Position numbers and translations under genes: made by a program. From positions 62,001 through 126,000 of the forward strand of contig NZ_BBJX01000001.1 in assembly GCF_000739995.1 (NCBI RefSeq): DNA of 64,000 bases, given 5' to 3'. The notes beneath the pieces are model-generated. The model ran no database searches. It saw only the letters and a list, made by a program, of their open reading frames with translations, and was not told the origin of the DNA. Of this stretch, positions 8,576 through 18,265 are shown one piece after another (position 1 is the stretch's first letter; every line of letters starts with the position of its first letter). Source of the stretch: Comamonas granuli NBRC 101663 (lineage in GTDB: Bacteria > Pseudomonadota > Gammaproteobacteria > Burkholderiales > Burkholderiaceae_C).

Positions 8576-9223
8576 GAGCGCCTGAGCGCTCTGCCGCGTG
8601 CGCTGGGCGCGCTGCAGCGCGCGCACCAGGCGCCAGGCAAGCAAAGCGCCCAGCACCAGGGCGTACCACAGCACCTCGGCAAAATTGTTCTTGCCCGCGC
8701 GCAGCCAGGCGAAATGCAGCAGGGCCAGCAGGGCCGCGGCGTAGACGCTGCGGTGCAGGGCCTGCCAGCGCCGCCCGCCCAGCCAGCGCACGGCGCGCTG
8801 CGGGGAGGTGGCGGCCAGCACCGCAAGCACCAGGCCCGTGAGCATGCCCACGGTGATGAAGGGGCGCTTGACCACGTCGCGCACCAGGGCGGCGCCGTCC
8901 AGGCCCTGATCGAGCCAGGCATAGGCCAGCAGGTGCAGCAGGGCGTAAAACGCCGCAAACAGGCCCAGCATGCGCCGGTAGCGCGCCAGCGCCGTCAGGC
9001 CCGCCGACACGCGCAGCGGCGTGAGCGCCAGCGTGGCGCACAGCAGGCGCAGGGCCCAGTCGCCCAGGCCGCGGATCAGCGCCTCGGCCGGGTTGGCGCC
9101 CAGGCCGTCCAGCACGGCCAGCGCCACCAGCCAGCCCAGGGGCAGCAGCGCCAGGCAGAACACCAGGGGCTTGGCGGCCGGGTGCAGCAGCCCGGCGTTC
9201 ACGCCGGAACGCAGAGGAAGCAT
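8573..9223 (-). CDS. msrQ: Haem-binding membrane subunit MsrQ of the periplasmic methionine sulfoxide reductase
   Basis: Cytochrome b-type membrane protein that passes electrons from the respiratory chain or flavin reductase to MsrP. The 216-residue product has about six hydrophobic helices and a ferric-reductase-like core; histidines in ALLHLLAYAW, LHRSVYAAALLALLHFAW are the likely haem ligands. It starts 7 bp after msrP, which it serves. Its stop codon falls inside a dispersed repeat. Confidence 0.92.
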   Translation of the reverse strand: MLPLRSGVNAGLLHPAAKPLVFCLALLPLGWLVALAVLDGLGANPAEALIRGLGDWALRLLCATLALTPLRVSAGLTALARYRRMLGLFAAFYALLHLLAYAWLDQGLDGAALVRDVVKRPFITVGMLTGLVLAVLAATSPQRAVRWLGGRRWQALHRSVYAAALLALLHFAWLRAGKNNFAEVLWYALVLGALLAWRLVRALQRAQRTRQSAQAL

Positions 9224-9230
9224 GGCGGCG

Positions 9231-10211
<981 letters not shown>

Positions 10212-10331
10212 GGCGAACCTCCATGGAATGGGCTGGCCGAAGTCTGCACCAGGCACGCCGCCCGCGCAGGGACGAGGTTATTTTTTGCTTCAAAAAGAAT
10301 AGCGCCTTGCGCTTGATACGCGCCACTCTCA

Positions 10332-10390
10332 AACAAAAAAAGGAACTGGAAGCGCCTGAAACCAAGCGCCATCAGCTCCTTCTTTTAGAG
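10332..10390. repeat. Divergent family 1 repeat upstream of msrP
   Basis: The sequence GGAAGCGCCTGAAACC then AAGCGCCATCAGCTCC and TTTTAGAGCA follows the family 1 plan (two GCGC arms, CAGCT, T-rich stretch, TAGCA-like end). A second fragment, AATAGCGCCTTGCGCTTGA at about 10298-10316, looks like a half copy. The rest of the 224-bp gap between msrP and ccsA (10212-10435) shows nothing else I can name. Confidence 0.5.
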
Positions 10391-10435
10391 CACCGGCGGC
10401 TGCCGGGGCCCAGGGCTCAATACATGGGGACGCGC

Positions 10436-11776
10436 TCAGAGCGCGCCGTAGCTGTGCAGGCCCGAGAGGAACATGTTCACGCCCAGGAAGGCGAAGGTAG
10501 TGACCACCAGCCCCACCAGCGCCCACCAGGCCGAGACGGTGCCGCGCAGGCCCTTCATCAGGCGCATGTGCAGCCAGGCGGCGTAGTTGAGCCAGACGAT
10601 GAGCGCCCAGGTCTCCTTGGGGTCCCAGCTCCAGTAGCCGCCCCAGGCCTCGGCCGCCCACAGCGCGCCCAGCACCGTGGCAATGGTGAAAAAGGCAAAG
10701 CCCACGGCGATGGACTTGTACATCACGTCGTCCAGCACCTCCAGGGCGGGCAGGCGCGCGCCAATGCGCCGGCGCCCGAACAGAATGCCGCCCACGATCA
10801 GCGCCGAAATGCCGAAGTACACCATCCAGTAGCTGCTGCCGCCCTGCACGCCCCCCTGGCGGAATACCAGCGGCTCGAAGCACAGCACCACGCCCAGCAG
10901 CCACAGCGGCGCGAGCTTGTACCAGCGCGTCTCCTGCGCCTGCTGCTTGATGAGATAGGCGAACGCCACCATGGCGGCCAGGGCGAAGGTGCCGTAGCCG
11001 ATGAAGTTGGCCGGCACGTGCAGCTTCATCCACCAGCTCTGCAGCGCGGGCACCAGGGGCTGGATCTCGTGCGCCCCGCGCACCACCGAGTACCACAGCA
11101 GAAAGCCCACCGCGGCGCTGACCACCAGCATCACGAAGCCGCCCAGGGCGCGGGTCTGGTACTGCTGCTCGTAGTAGAGGTAGAACACGGCCGTCATCCA
11201 GCAGAACATGACGAAGACCTCGTAGAGGTTGCTCACCGGGATGTGGCCCACGTCCGGGCCGAGCAGGTAGCTCTCGTACCAGCGCACCATGGTGCCGGTC
11301 AGCGCCATGGCGATGGCCACCCACACCAGGCGCGAGCCCAGCAGCGCGGCCACGCGGCCCTCGCCGCGCGCGAACAGCGCGGCCCAGTAGAACACCGTGC
11401 TCATGAAGAACATCACGCCCATCCAGAGGATGGCCGACTGGCTCGACAGGAAGTACTTGAGCCCGAACACCGTCTCGGCGCGCGCCAGGCTGCCCGCGCC
11501 GTCCTGCTGGTACAGGGCGATGGCCAGCAGCGACAGGCCTGCCACCACCAGCATGAGAGCGCGCAAGGGGCGCCAGAACCAGCCCAGCCCGATGAGCGCG
11601 GGCACGGCGCAGATCAGGATGCCCTTCTCGTAGCCGTCCATGTAGGCGCCGTAGCGCTGCAGGGTGAACAGCCCGCCCGCCAGCGCCATGGCGGCGAACA
11701 GCCAGTCCAGCACGTTGCGGCGGGCCAGAAAGCCCTCGTTGAGGGTGATCGTGGTGTTGTGGGCGGCAGTGGTCAT
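10436..11776 (-). CDS. ccsA: System II cytochrome c biogenesis protein CcsA/ResC
   Basis: Polytopic membrane protein of the CcsA-ResB haem lyase that exports haem and attaches it to apocytochromes c. The 446-residue protein has many hydrophobic segments and the tryptophan-rich haem-handling motif WGGYWSWDPKE at residues 378-388. Histidines in the flanking helices (such as KLHVPANFIGY and YAAWLH) would be haem ligands. The start overlaps the resB stop (ATGA), so the two subunits are coupled. Confidence 0.95.
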   Translation of the reverse strand: MTTAAHNTTITLNEGFLARRNVLDWLFAAMALAGGLFTLQRYGAYMDGYEKGILICAVPALIGLGWFWRPLRALMLVVAGLSLLAIALYQQDGAGSLARAETVFGLKYFLSSQSAILWMGVMFFMSTVFYWAALFARGEGRVAALLGSRLVWVAIAMALTGTMVRWYESYLLGPDVGHIPVSNLYEVFVMFCWMTAVFYLYYEQQYQTRALGGFVMLVVSAAVGFLLWYSVVRGAHEIQPLVPALQSWWMKLHVPANFIGYGTFALAAMVAFAYLIKQQAQETRWYKLAPLWLLGVVLCFEPLVFRQGGVQGGSSYWMVYFGISALIVGGILFGRRRIGARLPALEVLDDVMYKSIAVGFAFFTIATVLGALWAAEAWGGYWSWDPKETWALIVWLNYAAWLHMRLMKGLRGTVSAWWALVGLVVTTFAFLGVNMFLSGLHSYGAL

Positions 11777-13938
11777 GCGGAGCCTCCGGGGGTGCTGCGC
11801 GGCGCCATAGGCGCCGCGGCGATGAGTTTGTCGGCCAGGCGGGCGAACTCGCGGTCGCCGTCCATGGTCTTGCGGTTGGTGGACAGCGCCATCATCGCGT
11901 GGGTCACGCCGTCGCGCGGCGCCACCCAGACCCAGACGCGGCGCTCGCGGATGTAGAGCATGGCGAACACGCCCAGGATGAGCAAGGCGCAGCCGAGGTA
12001 GACGACGTTCTTGCCCGGCGCGCGCGCCACCTGGAACACGCTGGCCTGTACCTGCTCGAAGTCCTGCAGCCCGAGCAGCAGCGGCGCCGGGTAGAACTGC
12101 ACGTCGCTGAGCGCCAGCACGGCCTGGGTCATGAAACCCAGGGTCTGCTCGTTGTTCGGCAGGGGCGGCAGTTGCGCCTGCGCGCGTGTGAGCTGCGCCA
12201 GCTCGAACAGCACGCCATTGAGCACGCGCATCAGCACCTCGCCGGCGCGGTCGCGCTCGGCCTCGGGCACGCCGGCCTCCAGGAACTGCGCCACCGCGGC
12301 CAGGCCGCCCTCGCGCTGGCCCTGCGCATTGGCGTGCCCGGCATAGAGCTGCAGCACGCGCTCGGCCGACTGGGTGAGCTGCTGCGCCAGCTCGGGGCGC
12401 GCCGGATCGACGGCGCGCGCCACGTAGCGCTGCACGGCGGCAGCGCGCTGCGCCGGGCTGGCCAGGGCGCGGTACAGGCGCATGAAGCCGTCCATGCCGC
12501 CCTGCTCGTCCACGGGGATGCGCAGGTAGCGGAAGGGCTCGGAGGGCTTGTCGCGCACGCCGTAGAGGAACATGGGCGGGCCGCCCTCGCCCAGGTCCAC
12601 GGGCAGCATGTAGTTGTGGAACTCGCGCGCCTGGCCCGAGGCGTCGCGCAGCTTGTAGCCCACGCTGGGGCCCACGTTGCGCAGGCTCTTGTTCTCCACC
12701 GTCTTGTTCGCCGCGCCCAAGGCACCGTCCAGCGAGGAGCGCAGATCGACCTTGCGCACGTCCGCCCCCGAGGCGCTGGCGTCCGCACCGATGTTCTCGA
12801 CGTTGATCACGCGCAGTGCGCTCAGCTCCAGGGTGAGCGGCGGCTCGCCCGCGGTGCTGGCCAGTTGCGCCTTGCCGCCGATGGTGCCCTTGACCTCGAA
12901 GGGCGCGGCGGCGTCCGTGCCCAGCGGCAGCGCCCGCAGCGTGACGGCCGAGCCGCCGTCGTCGAAGCTGGACTGGTAGATCTCAATGCCCTGGTAGTGC
13001 GCAGGCTTGTTGACCTCGATGCGCGCGGGCGTGGCGGCACCGGTGGCCAGGTCGTGGATCACGACCTCGCTGGCGAACAGCTTGGGCATGCCGGTGGAGT
13101 AGTGCTCGATGATGAACTTCTTGAGCTCCACGGCAAAGGGCAGCTCCTGCAGCAGCACGCCGTCGGACTGGCTCAGGATGGCGGTGCTCGCGCGCGCGCC
13201 CTCGGTCACCACGAGGTTGCCGCGAAACGCCGGGTTGCGTGCGCTCAGGCGGTGCTCGGGCCCCACGTCGGCAATCATGCCGCCGCCGGCAAACGGCGTC
13301 TTGCCGCCCAGCCACATCTGTGCGCGCACGATGAGGTCGCCGTCGAGCAGGCCGCCCAGGCACACCAACACGATGGCGCTGTGCGCGGCGATGTAGCCGA
13401 TCTTGTGCGCCGCTCCGGCGCGCGCCGCCACCATCCAGCCTGTGCCCGGGCCGGCGGCCGTGTCGCGCTGCTGCAGTTTGACCTTCCAGCCGCCGCCCGC
13501 CAGCATCTGGCCGATGCGCTGCGCCTCGGTGGCAGCGTCCTGCGCCAGGTCGGCCTCGGCCTTGTGGTGGAAGGAGCGCAGGTTCTGCTCGCGGATGTTC
13601 TCCTTGAAGGTGCGCAGGTCCACGAGGATCTTGGGCGTGTGGCGCGCGATGCACAGCGAGGTGCTGATGACCAGGAACGCGAGGATCAGCAAGAACCACC
13701 ACGCGCTGTACACCGCGTTGAGCTGCAGCCGTCCGAACAGGTCGGCCCAGAACGGCCCGAACTGGTTGACGTAGTTGACCGCCGGTTCGCTCTGCTTGAC
13801 TACGGTGCCGATCACCGAGGCGATGCAGATCACCGTGAGCAGGGCGATGGCAAAGCGCATCGAGGAGAGCAGCTCGACGCCGGCACGCAGCGCCTGCGAG
13901 CCGGAACGTATGCGCATGCCGTGGGTGGATTCGGACAT
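11773..13938 (-). CDS. resB: System II cytochrome c biogenesis protein ResB/Ccs1
   Basis: Partner of CcsA in haem attachment. Membrane segments are visible at about residues 25-45, 80-100 and 190-210 and near the C-terminus, with a large periplasmic domain between. I place the start at ATG 13936-13938 (MSESTHGMRIRSG); the frame extends to a GTG at 14046, but that would pass through the terminator hairpin at 13970-13999. No good ribosome site is visible at any candidate, so the start is uncertain. 721 residues is usual for Burkholderiales. Confidence 0.92.
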   Translation of the reverse strand: MSESTHGMRIRSGSQALRAGVELLSSMRFAIALLTVICIASVIGTVVKQSEPAVNYVNQFGPFWADLFGRLQLNAVYSAWWFLLILAFLVISTSLCIARHTPKILVDLRTFKENIREQNLRSFHHKAEADLAQDAATEAQRIGQMLAGGGWKVKLQQRDTAAGPGTGWMVAARAGAAHKIGYIAAHSAIVLVCLGGLLDGDLIVRAQMWLGGKTPFAGGGMIADVGPEHRLSARNPAFRGNLVVTEGARASTAILSQSDGVLLQELPFAVELKKFIIEHYSTGMPKLFASEVVIHDLATGAATPARIEVNKPAHYQGIEIYQSSFDDGGSAVTLRALPLGTDAAAPFEVKGTIGGKAQLASTAGEPPLTLELSALRVINVENIGADASASGADVRKVDLRSSLDGALGAANKTVENKSLRNVGPSVGYKLRDASGQAREFHNYMLPVDLGEGGPPMFLYGVRDKPSEPFRYLRIPVDEQGGMDGFMRLYRALASPAQRAAAVQRYVARAVDPARPELAQQLTQSAERVLQLYAGHANAQGQREGGLAAVAQFLEAGVPEAERDRAGEVLMRVLNGVLFELAQLTRAQAQLPPLPNNEQTLGFMTQAVLALSDVQFYPAPLLLGLQDFEQVQASVFQVARAPGKNVVYLGCALLILGVFAMLYIRERRVWVWVAPRDGVTHAMMALSTNRKTMDGDREFARLADKLIAAAPMAPRSTPGGSA

Positions 13939-13958
13939 GGAGGTGGAGTATGCAGCGC

Positions 13959-13999
13959 GAAAAGGAAACGGGCGGGGCCATCGTTCGATGGGCCCGCCC
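13959..13999 (-). terminator. Intrinsic terminator of the cytochrome c4 gene
   Basis: On the minus strand, GGGCGGGCCCATC and GATGGCCCCGCCC form a 13-bp stem with one mismatch and a 4-base loop (13970-13999), followed by GTTTCCTTTTC. It lies 66 bp after the cytochrome c4 stop and just before the chosen resB start, so resB probably has its own promoter or depends on read-through. Confidence 0.6.
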
Positions 14000-14065
14000 G
14001 CGTTGGGGTTAGTTTCTGGCCAAGGGTTCCCGTCCGTGGCCTTCACTGGAGGCCGCGCCGTGCGA

Positions 14066-14695
14066 TCAGCGCAGGCCGGCGATGTAGTCGGCCACCGCCT
14101 TGATCTCGCGGTCGTTCATCTTGGCGGCCACGCCGGCCATTTGCAGGTTGTTCTTGCGCGTGCCGTCGCGGAAGGCCTTGAGCTGCAGCTCGGTGTAGGC
14201 GGCGTGCTGGCCCGACAGGCGCGGGTACTGCGCCGGGATGCCGGCGCCATTGGGGCTGTGGCAGGCCGCGCAGGCGGCGATGTTGCGGTCGGCGATGCCG
14301 CCGCGGTAGATCTTCTCGCCCAGCGCCACGAGGGCCTTGTCGGTGGCCTCGCCGGGCTTGGCGGGCTTGGAGTGCAGCCAGGCGGCGATGTTCTTCATGT
14401 CCTGCTCTTCGAGCATGGCGGCAAAGCCCTGCATCACGGGGCTTTCGCGCTTGCCGCTCTTGAACTCCAGCAACTGCTTGACCAGGTACTCGGGGTGCTG
14501 CTGGGCCAGCTTGGGGTTCTCGACGATGGCGGAGTTGCCATCCTCGGCATGGCAGGCCACGCAGACGGTCGCGTAGCTGGCGCCGCCTTTTTCCAGATCA
14601 GGCTTGGCCTGTGCGGGTGCCGGACCAGCAGCCTGGGCCACGGTGACGGACGCTGCCAACGCGGCAGCCATGAGCAGGGGAGCGAGCAACTTCAT
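14066..14695 (-). CDS. Dihaem cytochrome c4, periplasmic
   Basis: Electron carrier with two haem c groups, which usually feeds terminal oxidases. The start at ATG 14693-14695 gives a signal peptide (MKLLAPLLMAAALAASVTVAQA) and a 209-residue precursor. Haem sites are C45-V-A-C-H and C142-A-A-C-H, and the two halves are similar in layout (LxxQHPEYLVKQLLEFKSG and LSGQHAAYTELQLKAFRDG), as expected for a duplicated c4 fold. The open frame reads well upstream of the signal peptide, but that is a shadow of engB. The resB-ccsA maturation genes lie directly downstream. Confidence 0.95.
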   Translation of the reverse strand: MKLLAPLLMAAALAASVTVAQAAGPAPAQAKPDLEKGGASYATVCVACHAEDGNSAIVENPKLAQQHPEYLVKQLLEFKSGKRESPVMQGFAAMLEEQDMKNIAAWLHSKPAKPGEATDKALVALGEKIYRGGIADRNIAACAACHSPNGAGIPAQYPRLSGQHAAYTELQLKAFRDGTRKNNLQMAGVAAKMNDREIKAVADYIAGLR

Positions 14696-14714
14696 AGCGA
14701 GGGTCTTGTGGATG

Positions 14715-14742
14715 TTGGCGCAAAACCCCGCGATTCTACAAT
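14715..14742 (+). promoter_or_regulatory. Predicted promoter of engB
   Basis: TTGGCG (14715-14720), a 16-bp spacer and TACAAT (14737-14742) stand 26 bp before the engB start. The overlapping ATTCTA read on the other strand gives TAGAAT, a possible -10 for cytochrome c4, so the two divergent promoters probably share these bases. Confidence 0.5.
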
Positions 14743-14768
14743 GAGGCTCCGCGCCCACCATTTGATCC

Positions 14769-15506
14769 ATGACACGCTCTGTAACCGCGCCCCCACCCGA
14801 ACCCAGCCCCAGCGGCACCGACGCCCGCACCGCCCTGGGCTGGATGCACACGGCGCGCTTTCTCACCACGGCCGCACAACTGCACCAGTTGCCAGCGGTC
14901 GAGGTGCCCGAAATCGCCTTCGTGGGCCGCTCCAACGCGGGCAAATCCACCTGCATCAACACGCTCACGCAGCAAAAGCAGCTCGCCTTTGCCTCCAAGA
15001 AACCCGGGCGCACGCAGCACATCAACCTGTTCGCCCTGGGCCGCCAGGGCAGCACCGACGCCGTGCTGGCCGACCTGCCCGGCTACGGCTACGCCGCTGT
15101 CTCGCGCTCGGACAAGGTGCGCTGGCAGCAGGTCATGGTGAACTACCTCGTCAGCCGCACCAGCCTCACGGGCATCGTGCTGTTGTGCGACCCGCGCCTG
15201 GGCCTGACCGAACTCGACGAGGCCCTGCTCGAAGTGGTGCGCCCGCGTGTGGAGCAGGGCCTCAAATTCCTGGTGCTGCTGACCAAGGCCGACAAGCTCA
15301 CGCGCTCGGAGCAGGCCAGGGCGCTGTCGATTGCGCGACTGCAGGCGGGCGGCGGAGAGGTCAAGATGTTCTCCGCGCTCAAGAAACAGGGCGTGGAGGA
15401 AACCGCCCAGCTCCTGTGGCACTGGGCGCACGCCGAGCCCGCCAGCCCGGCCAGCGCCGACGCAGACCCCGCGGCCAGCCCCGTGCCCGAGGCCGGCGCG
15501 GACTGA
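14769..15506 (+). CDS. engB: Ribosome biogenesis GTPase EngB/YsxC/YihA
   Basis: Essential GTPase for assembly of the large ribosomal subunit. The 245-residue product has G1 GRSNAGKS at residues 53-60, the switch region KPGRTQHINLF, G3 DLPGYG and G4 TKAD. The C-terminus ends in a Pro/Ala/Ser/Asp-rich tail of about 25 residues (after HWAHAEP), longer than in E. coli and probably disordered. The gene is divergent from cytochrome c4. A dispersed repeat follows. Confidence 0.95.
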   Translation: MTRSVTAPPPEPSPSGTDARTALGWMHTARFLTTAAQLHQLPAVEVPEIAFVGRSNAGKSTCINTLTQQKQLAFASKKPGRTQHINLFALGRQGSTDAVLADLPGYGYAAVSRSDKVRWQQVMVNYLVSRTSLTGIVLLCDPRLGLTELDEALLEVVRPRVEQGLKFLVLLTKADKLTRSEQARALSIARLQAGGGEVKMFSALKKQGVEETAQLLWHWAHAEPASPASADADPAASPVPEAGAD

Positions 15507-15531
15507 GCCCACGCCCCGGCGGGTGCCGCGG

Positions 15532-15596
15532 TTTCATAGTCAAACCGGCCTCCAGCGCTCATGAAGCAAGCGCTGGCAGCTATTACTTTTGAAGCA
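15532..15596. repeat. Double-hairpin repeat (family 1), copy between engB and the hydrolase
   Basis: The copy contains CAAACCGGCCTCCAGCGCT, CAAGCGCTGGCAGCTATT and ACTTTTGAAGCA. The GCGCT/AGCGC arms form the first stem; the second stem is degenerate. It runs up to the hydrolase start codon. Confidence 0.7.
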
Positions 15597-15598
15597 CC

Positions 15599-16507
15599 AT
15601 GATCGCCCGCACCGACATCACCCTGCCGCACGGCATCACCCTGCACTGCCACACCGCCGGCGAGCGCGGCCGCCCCGTGCTGCTGTTCCTGCACGGTTTT
15701 CCGGAAGGCGCCTTCATCTGGGAGGGCCTGCTGGAGCATTTCGCCCAGCCCGCGCACGGCGGCTACCGCTGCGTGGCACCGTACCTGCGCGGTTTTGGCG
15801 CCTCCAGCAGCCCGGCCGAGGCGGCGGCCTACCGCCCCAAATTCCTGGTGCAGGACCTGGTGGCGCTGATCGCCGCCGAATGCGGCGCTGGCGGCGCGCT
15901 GGAATGCCTGGTGGCGCACGACTGGGGCGGCGCCGTGGCCTGGAACCTGGCCAACCAGCACCCCGAACTGCTGCGCCGCCTGGCCATCGTCAACTCGCCG
16001 CACCCCGGCGCCTTCGTGCGCGAGCTGCAGCACAGCCCGGCACAGCAGGCGGCCAGCCAGTACATGCACTTCCTCTGCCGCCCCGACGCCGAGGCGCTGC
16101 TCGCCGAGGATGATTTCCGCCGCCTGTTCGCCTTCTTCCACGCGCCCGACGGCACGCCGCCCGCCTGGCTGAGCGCGCAGGTGCGCCAGCAGTACCGCGC
16201 CCTGTGGCAGCAGGGCCTCACGGGCGCCTGCAACTACTACCGCGCCAGCCCGCTGCGCCCGCCGCGCGACGGCGACCCTGGCGCCAGCGCGGTGACCCTG
16301 CCCGCCTCCATGCTCACCGTGAGCGTGCCCACACTGGTGCTCTGGGGCCTGGAGGACCCGGCCCTGCTGCCCGGCCTGCTCGACGGGCTGGCGGACTGGG
16401 TGCCGCGGCTGCAACTGCAGCGCGTGCCGGGCGCCTCGCACTGGCTGGTGCACGAGATGCCCGAGCGCCTGCAGCAGGCGCTGGGGTCATTTTTGCTATC
16501 CGATTGA
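15599..16507 (+). CDS. Alpha/beta-fold hydrolase, epoxide hydrolase/haloalkane dehalogenase-like
   Basis: A 302-residue cytoplasmic hydrolase. The oxyanion motif HGFPEG (about 32-37) and the nucleophile elbow AHDWGG with D108 in place of serine place it in the epoxide hydrolase/dehalogenase branch rather than the esterases. The acid residue is probably D in WGLEDPAL and the catalytic histidine is in GASHWLVHE. The substrate cannot be read from the sequence. The last residues (SFLLSD) and the TGA stop are encoded by a dispersed repeat, so the original C-terminus may have been altered. It is convergent with the acyltransferase pair. Confidence 0.85.
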   Translation: MIARTDITLPHGITLHCHTAGERGRPVLLFLHGFPEGAFIWEGLLEHFAQPAHGGYRCVAPYLRGFGASSSPAEAAAYRPKFLVQDLVALIAAECGAGGALECLVAHDWGGAVAWNLANQHPELLRRLAIVNSPHPGAFVRELQHSPAQQAASQYMHFLCRPDAEALLAEDDFRRLFAFFHAPDGTPPAWLSAQVRQQYRALWQQGLTGACNYYRASPLRPPRDGDPGASAVTLPASMLTVSVPTLVLWGLEDPALLPGLLDGLADWVPRLQLQRVPGASHWLVHEMPERLQQALGSFLLSD

Positions 16508-16552
16508 TAGCTGCTTGCGCTTGACTGGCAAGCGCCGCAGGCCGTTTTTACT
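16488..16552. repeat. Double-hairpin repeat (family 1), copy supplying two stop codons
   Basis: In opposite orientation to most copies: TTTTTGCTATCCGATTGATAGC, then GCGCTTGACTGGCAAGCGCC and GCAGGCCGTTTTTA. GCTATC/GATAGC and GCGCTTG/CAAGCGC are the two stems. It provides the TGA of the hydrolase (plus strand) and the TAA of the acyltransferase gene (minus strand, 16548-16550). Confidence 0.8.
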
Positions 16553-17420
16553 GATACACCGAAGGCGTACCCTCGGGCCGCGTCTTGAAACGCCTGTGCA
16601 CCCAGTAGTACTGCCCGGGCATGGTGGCAATGGCGGCCTCGAGCTCGCGGTTCATGCGCGCGGTGTCGGCGGGTACGTCGTCGGTGGGGAAGTGCTGCCA
16701 CGCCGGAGTGATCTCGGCGACATAGCCCGTGGGCGTCATGCGCGTGTACATGCCCAGCACTTTGGCGCGGCCCAGGCGGGCAAAGCGCGAGAGCGAGGGC
16801 ACAGTGGCCGCCGGCACGCCGAAAAAGGGCACGAAGATGGACTCGCCCGGGCCGAAATCCATGTCCGACAGCAGGTACAGCAGGCCGCCCTTGCGCAGGT
16901 TGGAGAGGATGGGCTTGACGCCGTCGGCGCGGTTGAGCATGCGCACGTCACCAAAGCGCTGGCGCCCGGCCATGAACCAGGCATCGACCACCGGGTCGGG
17001 GTGCGTCGAGAAAATGGACGTGAACGCCCGCGCCGTGCGCAGCGGCAGCGCCAGGCCGCCGGCGTCCATGCCGTAGAAATGCGGCGCGAAGATGATGGTG
17101 GGCGTATCGCCTTCGAGCTCGTGCAGCGCACCGGTGAGCTGCACGCGCCGCTCGACCACTGCGCGCGGCGCGGCCCACAGCCAGCCACGGTCCAGCCAGG
17201 CCTGGCAGAACACCACGAAGGTCTCGCGCGCCCAGGCGCGGCGCTGGGCCGGCGTGGCCTGCGGAAAGCACAGCGCCAGGTTGCGCAGCGCCACCTTGCG
17301 GCGCGGTGCCGCCAGCACGTAGAGCACCTGGCCCAGGCCCCAGCCCAGGGCGCGCAGCACGCGCAGCGGCAGGCGTGCCAGCACCTGCTGCATGAACCAG
17401 ACTCCCAGGCGCGCGCTCAT
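16548..17420 (-). CDS. LpxL/HtrB-family lipid A acyltransferase, second of pair
   Basis: Inner-membrane-associated acyltransferase of the lysophospholipid acyltransferase superfamily that adds a secondary acyl chain to lipid A. The start is ATG 17418-17420, overlapping the upstream homologue by 4 bp (ATGA); the open frame runs 3.4 kb further but that part is antisense to metK and nadM. The 290-residue protein has an N-terminal hydrophobic region and the catalytic HX4D motif in APHFYGMDAG. The paired homologue carries HX4E instead, so the two may differ in substrate or acyl donor. The stop codon lies in a dispersed repeat. Confidence 0.9.
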   Translation of the reverse strand: MSARLGVWFMQQVLARLPLRVLRALGWGLGQVLYVLAAPRRKVALRNLALCFPQATPAQRRAWARETFVVFCQAWLDRGWLWAAPRAVVERRVQLTGALHELEGDTPTIIFAPHFYGMDAGGLALPLRTARAFTSIFSTHPDPVVDAWFMAGRQRFGDVRMLNRADGVKPILSNLRKGGLLYLLSDMDFGPGESIFVPFFGVPAATVPSLSRFARLGRAKVLGMYTRMTPTGYVAEITPAWQHFPTDDVPADTARMNRELEAAIATMPGQYYWVHRRFKTRPEGTPSVYQ

Positions 17421-18265
17421 GCCGCGCCCTCCGCCTGCGGCAAGGAGCGCGGTTGCTTGTAGCGCGCATAGCCCCACAGGTACTGCTGTGGAGCCTGGCG
17501 GATCAAGCCCTCCATGGCGGCGTTGAGCCGGGCCACGGCGGCATCCAGCGCCTGCGGCAAGGGCTGGGCCAGCGGCTCCAGGTGCAGGGTATAGCCCCGG
17601 CCCCAGGGCTCCCGGGTGCAGCGCGCCAGCACCACGGCCGCGCCCGTCTGTTGCGCCAAGCGCGCCGCCAGCGTCATGGTGTAGGCCGGACGGCCGAAAA
17701 ACGGCGCCCACAGGCCCTGCCCCTCGGGCGGCACCTGGTCCGGCAGCAGGCCCACGGCCTGACCGCGGCGCAGGGCCTTGATCATCTGGCGCACGCCCTG
17801 CAGTTCCGTGGGCACGGCCTGCACCCCCGGACGGTTGCGCGCGGTGCGCATCACCTCGGCCAGCCAGCGCTGGCGCGCCGGGCGGTACAGAATGGTGATG
17901 GGGCCATGCGCCGCGCTCCAGCGCTGCGCCGCGGCCTGCACCGACATCTCGAAGCAGCCCAGGTGCGGCGTGAGGAACACGATGCCCCGGCCCGCGGCCC
18001 AGGCGCGCTCCACGCACTCGGCGTTCTCCAGGCGGCAGGCGGGCAGTGCCCCCAGCCACAGCCGCGGCAGCTCGGCCACCATGCGCCCGGCATGGGCCAC
18101 GGCGGCGCGCACCTGGGCAAAGCCGTAGCCCGCCAGCTGCGCGTTGGCCAGAAAGCGGCGCCGGTAGGTGGCCGACAGCACAAACGCCGCCCAGCCCAGG
18201 AGCGCGCCCAGGCCGTGGAGCAGCCACAAGGGCCACAGGGAAAAAAACCGGAAGATCAAAGGCAT
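17417..18265 (-). CDS. LpxL/HtrB-family lipid A acyltransferase, first of pair
   Basis: A 282-residue homologue of the following gene with the usual HX4E motif in TPHLGCFEMS, the ILYRP block, and LLPDQVPPEGQG plus FFGRPAYTMTLAARLA, all typical of LpxL/LpxM enzymes. An N-terminal hydrophobic helix (LWPLWLLHGLGALLGWAAFVL) anchors it to the inner membrane. Which of the two genes adds the first acyl chain cannot be decided here. It is divergent from metK. Confidence 0.92.
   Translation of the reverse strand: MPLIFRFFSLWPLWLLHGLGALLGWAAFVLSATYRRRFLANAQLAGYGFAQVRAAVAHAGRMVAELPRLWLGALPACRLENAECVERAWAAGRGIVFLTPHLGCFEMSVQAAAQRWSAAHGPITILYRPARQRWLAEVMRTARNRPGVQAVPTELQGVRQMIKALRRGQAVGLLPDQVPPEGQGLWAPFFGRPAYTMTLAARLAQQTGAAVVLARCTREPWGRGYTLHLEPLAQPLPQALDAAVARLNAAMEGLIRQAPQQYLWGYARYKQPRSLPQAEGAA

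Noticed and set aside
13939..14046. N-terminal extension of ResB from GTG 14046
   Set aside because: The extension would translate the terminator hairpin of the cytochrome c4 gene and has no similarity to ResB.
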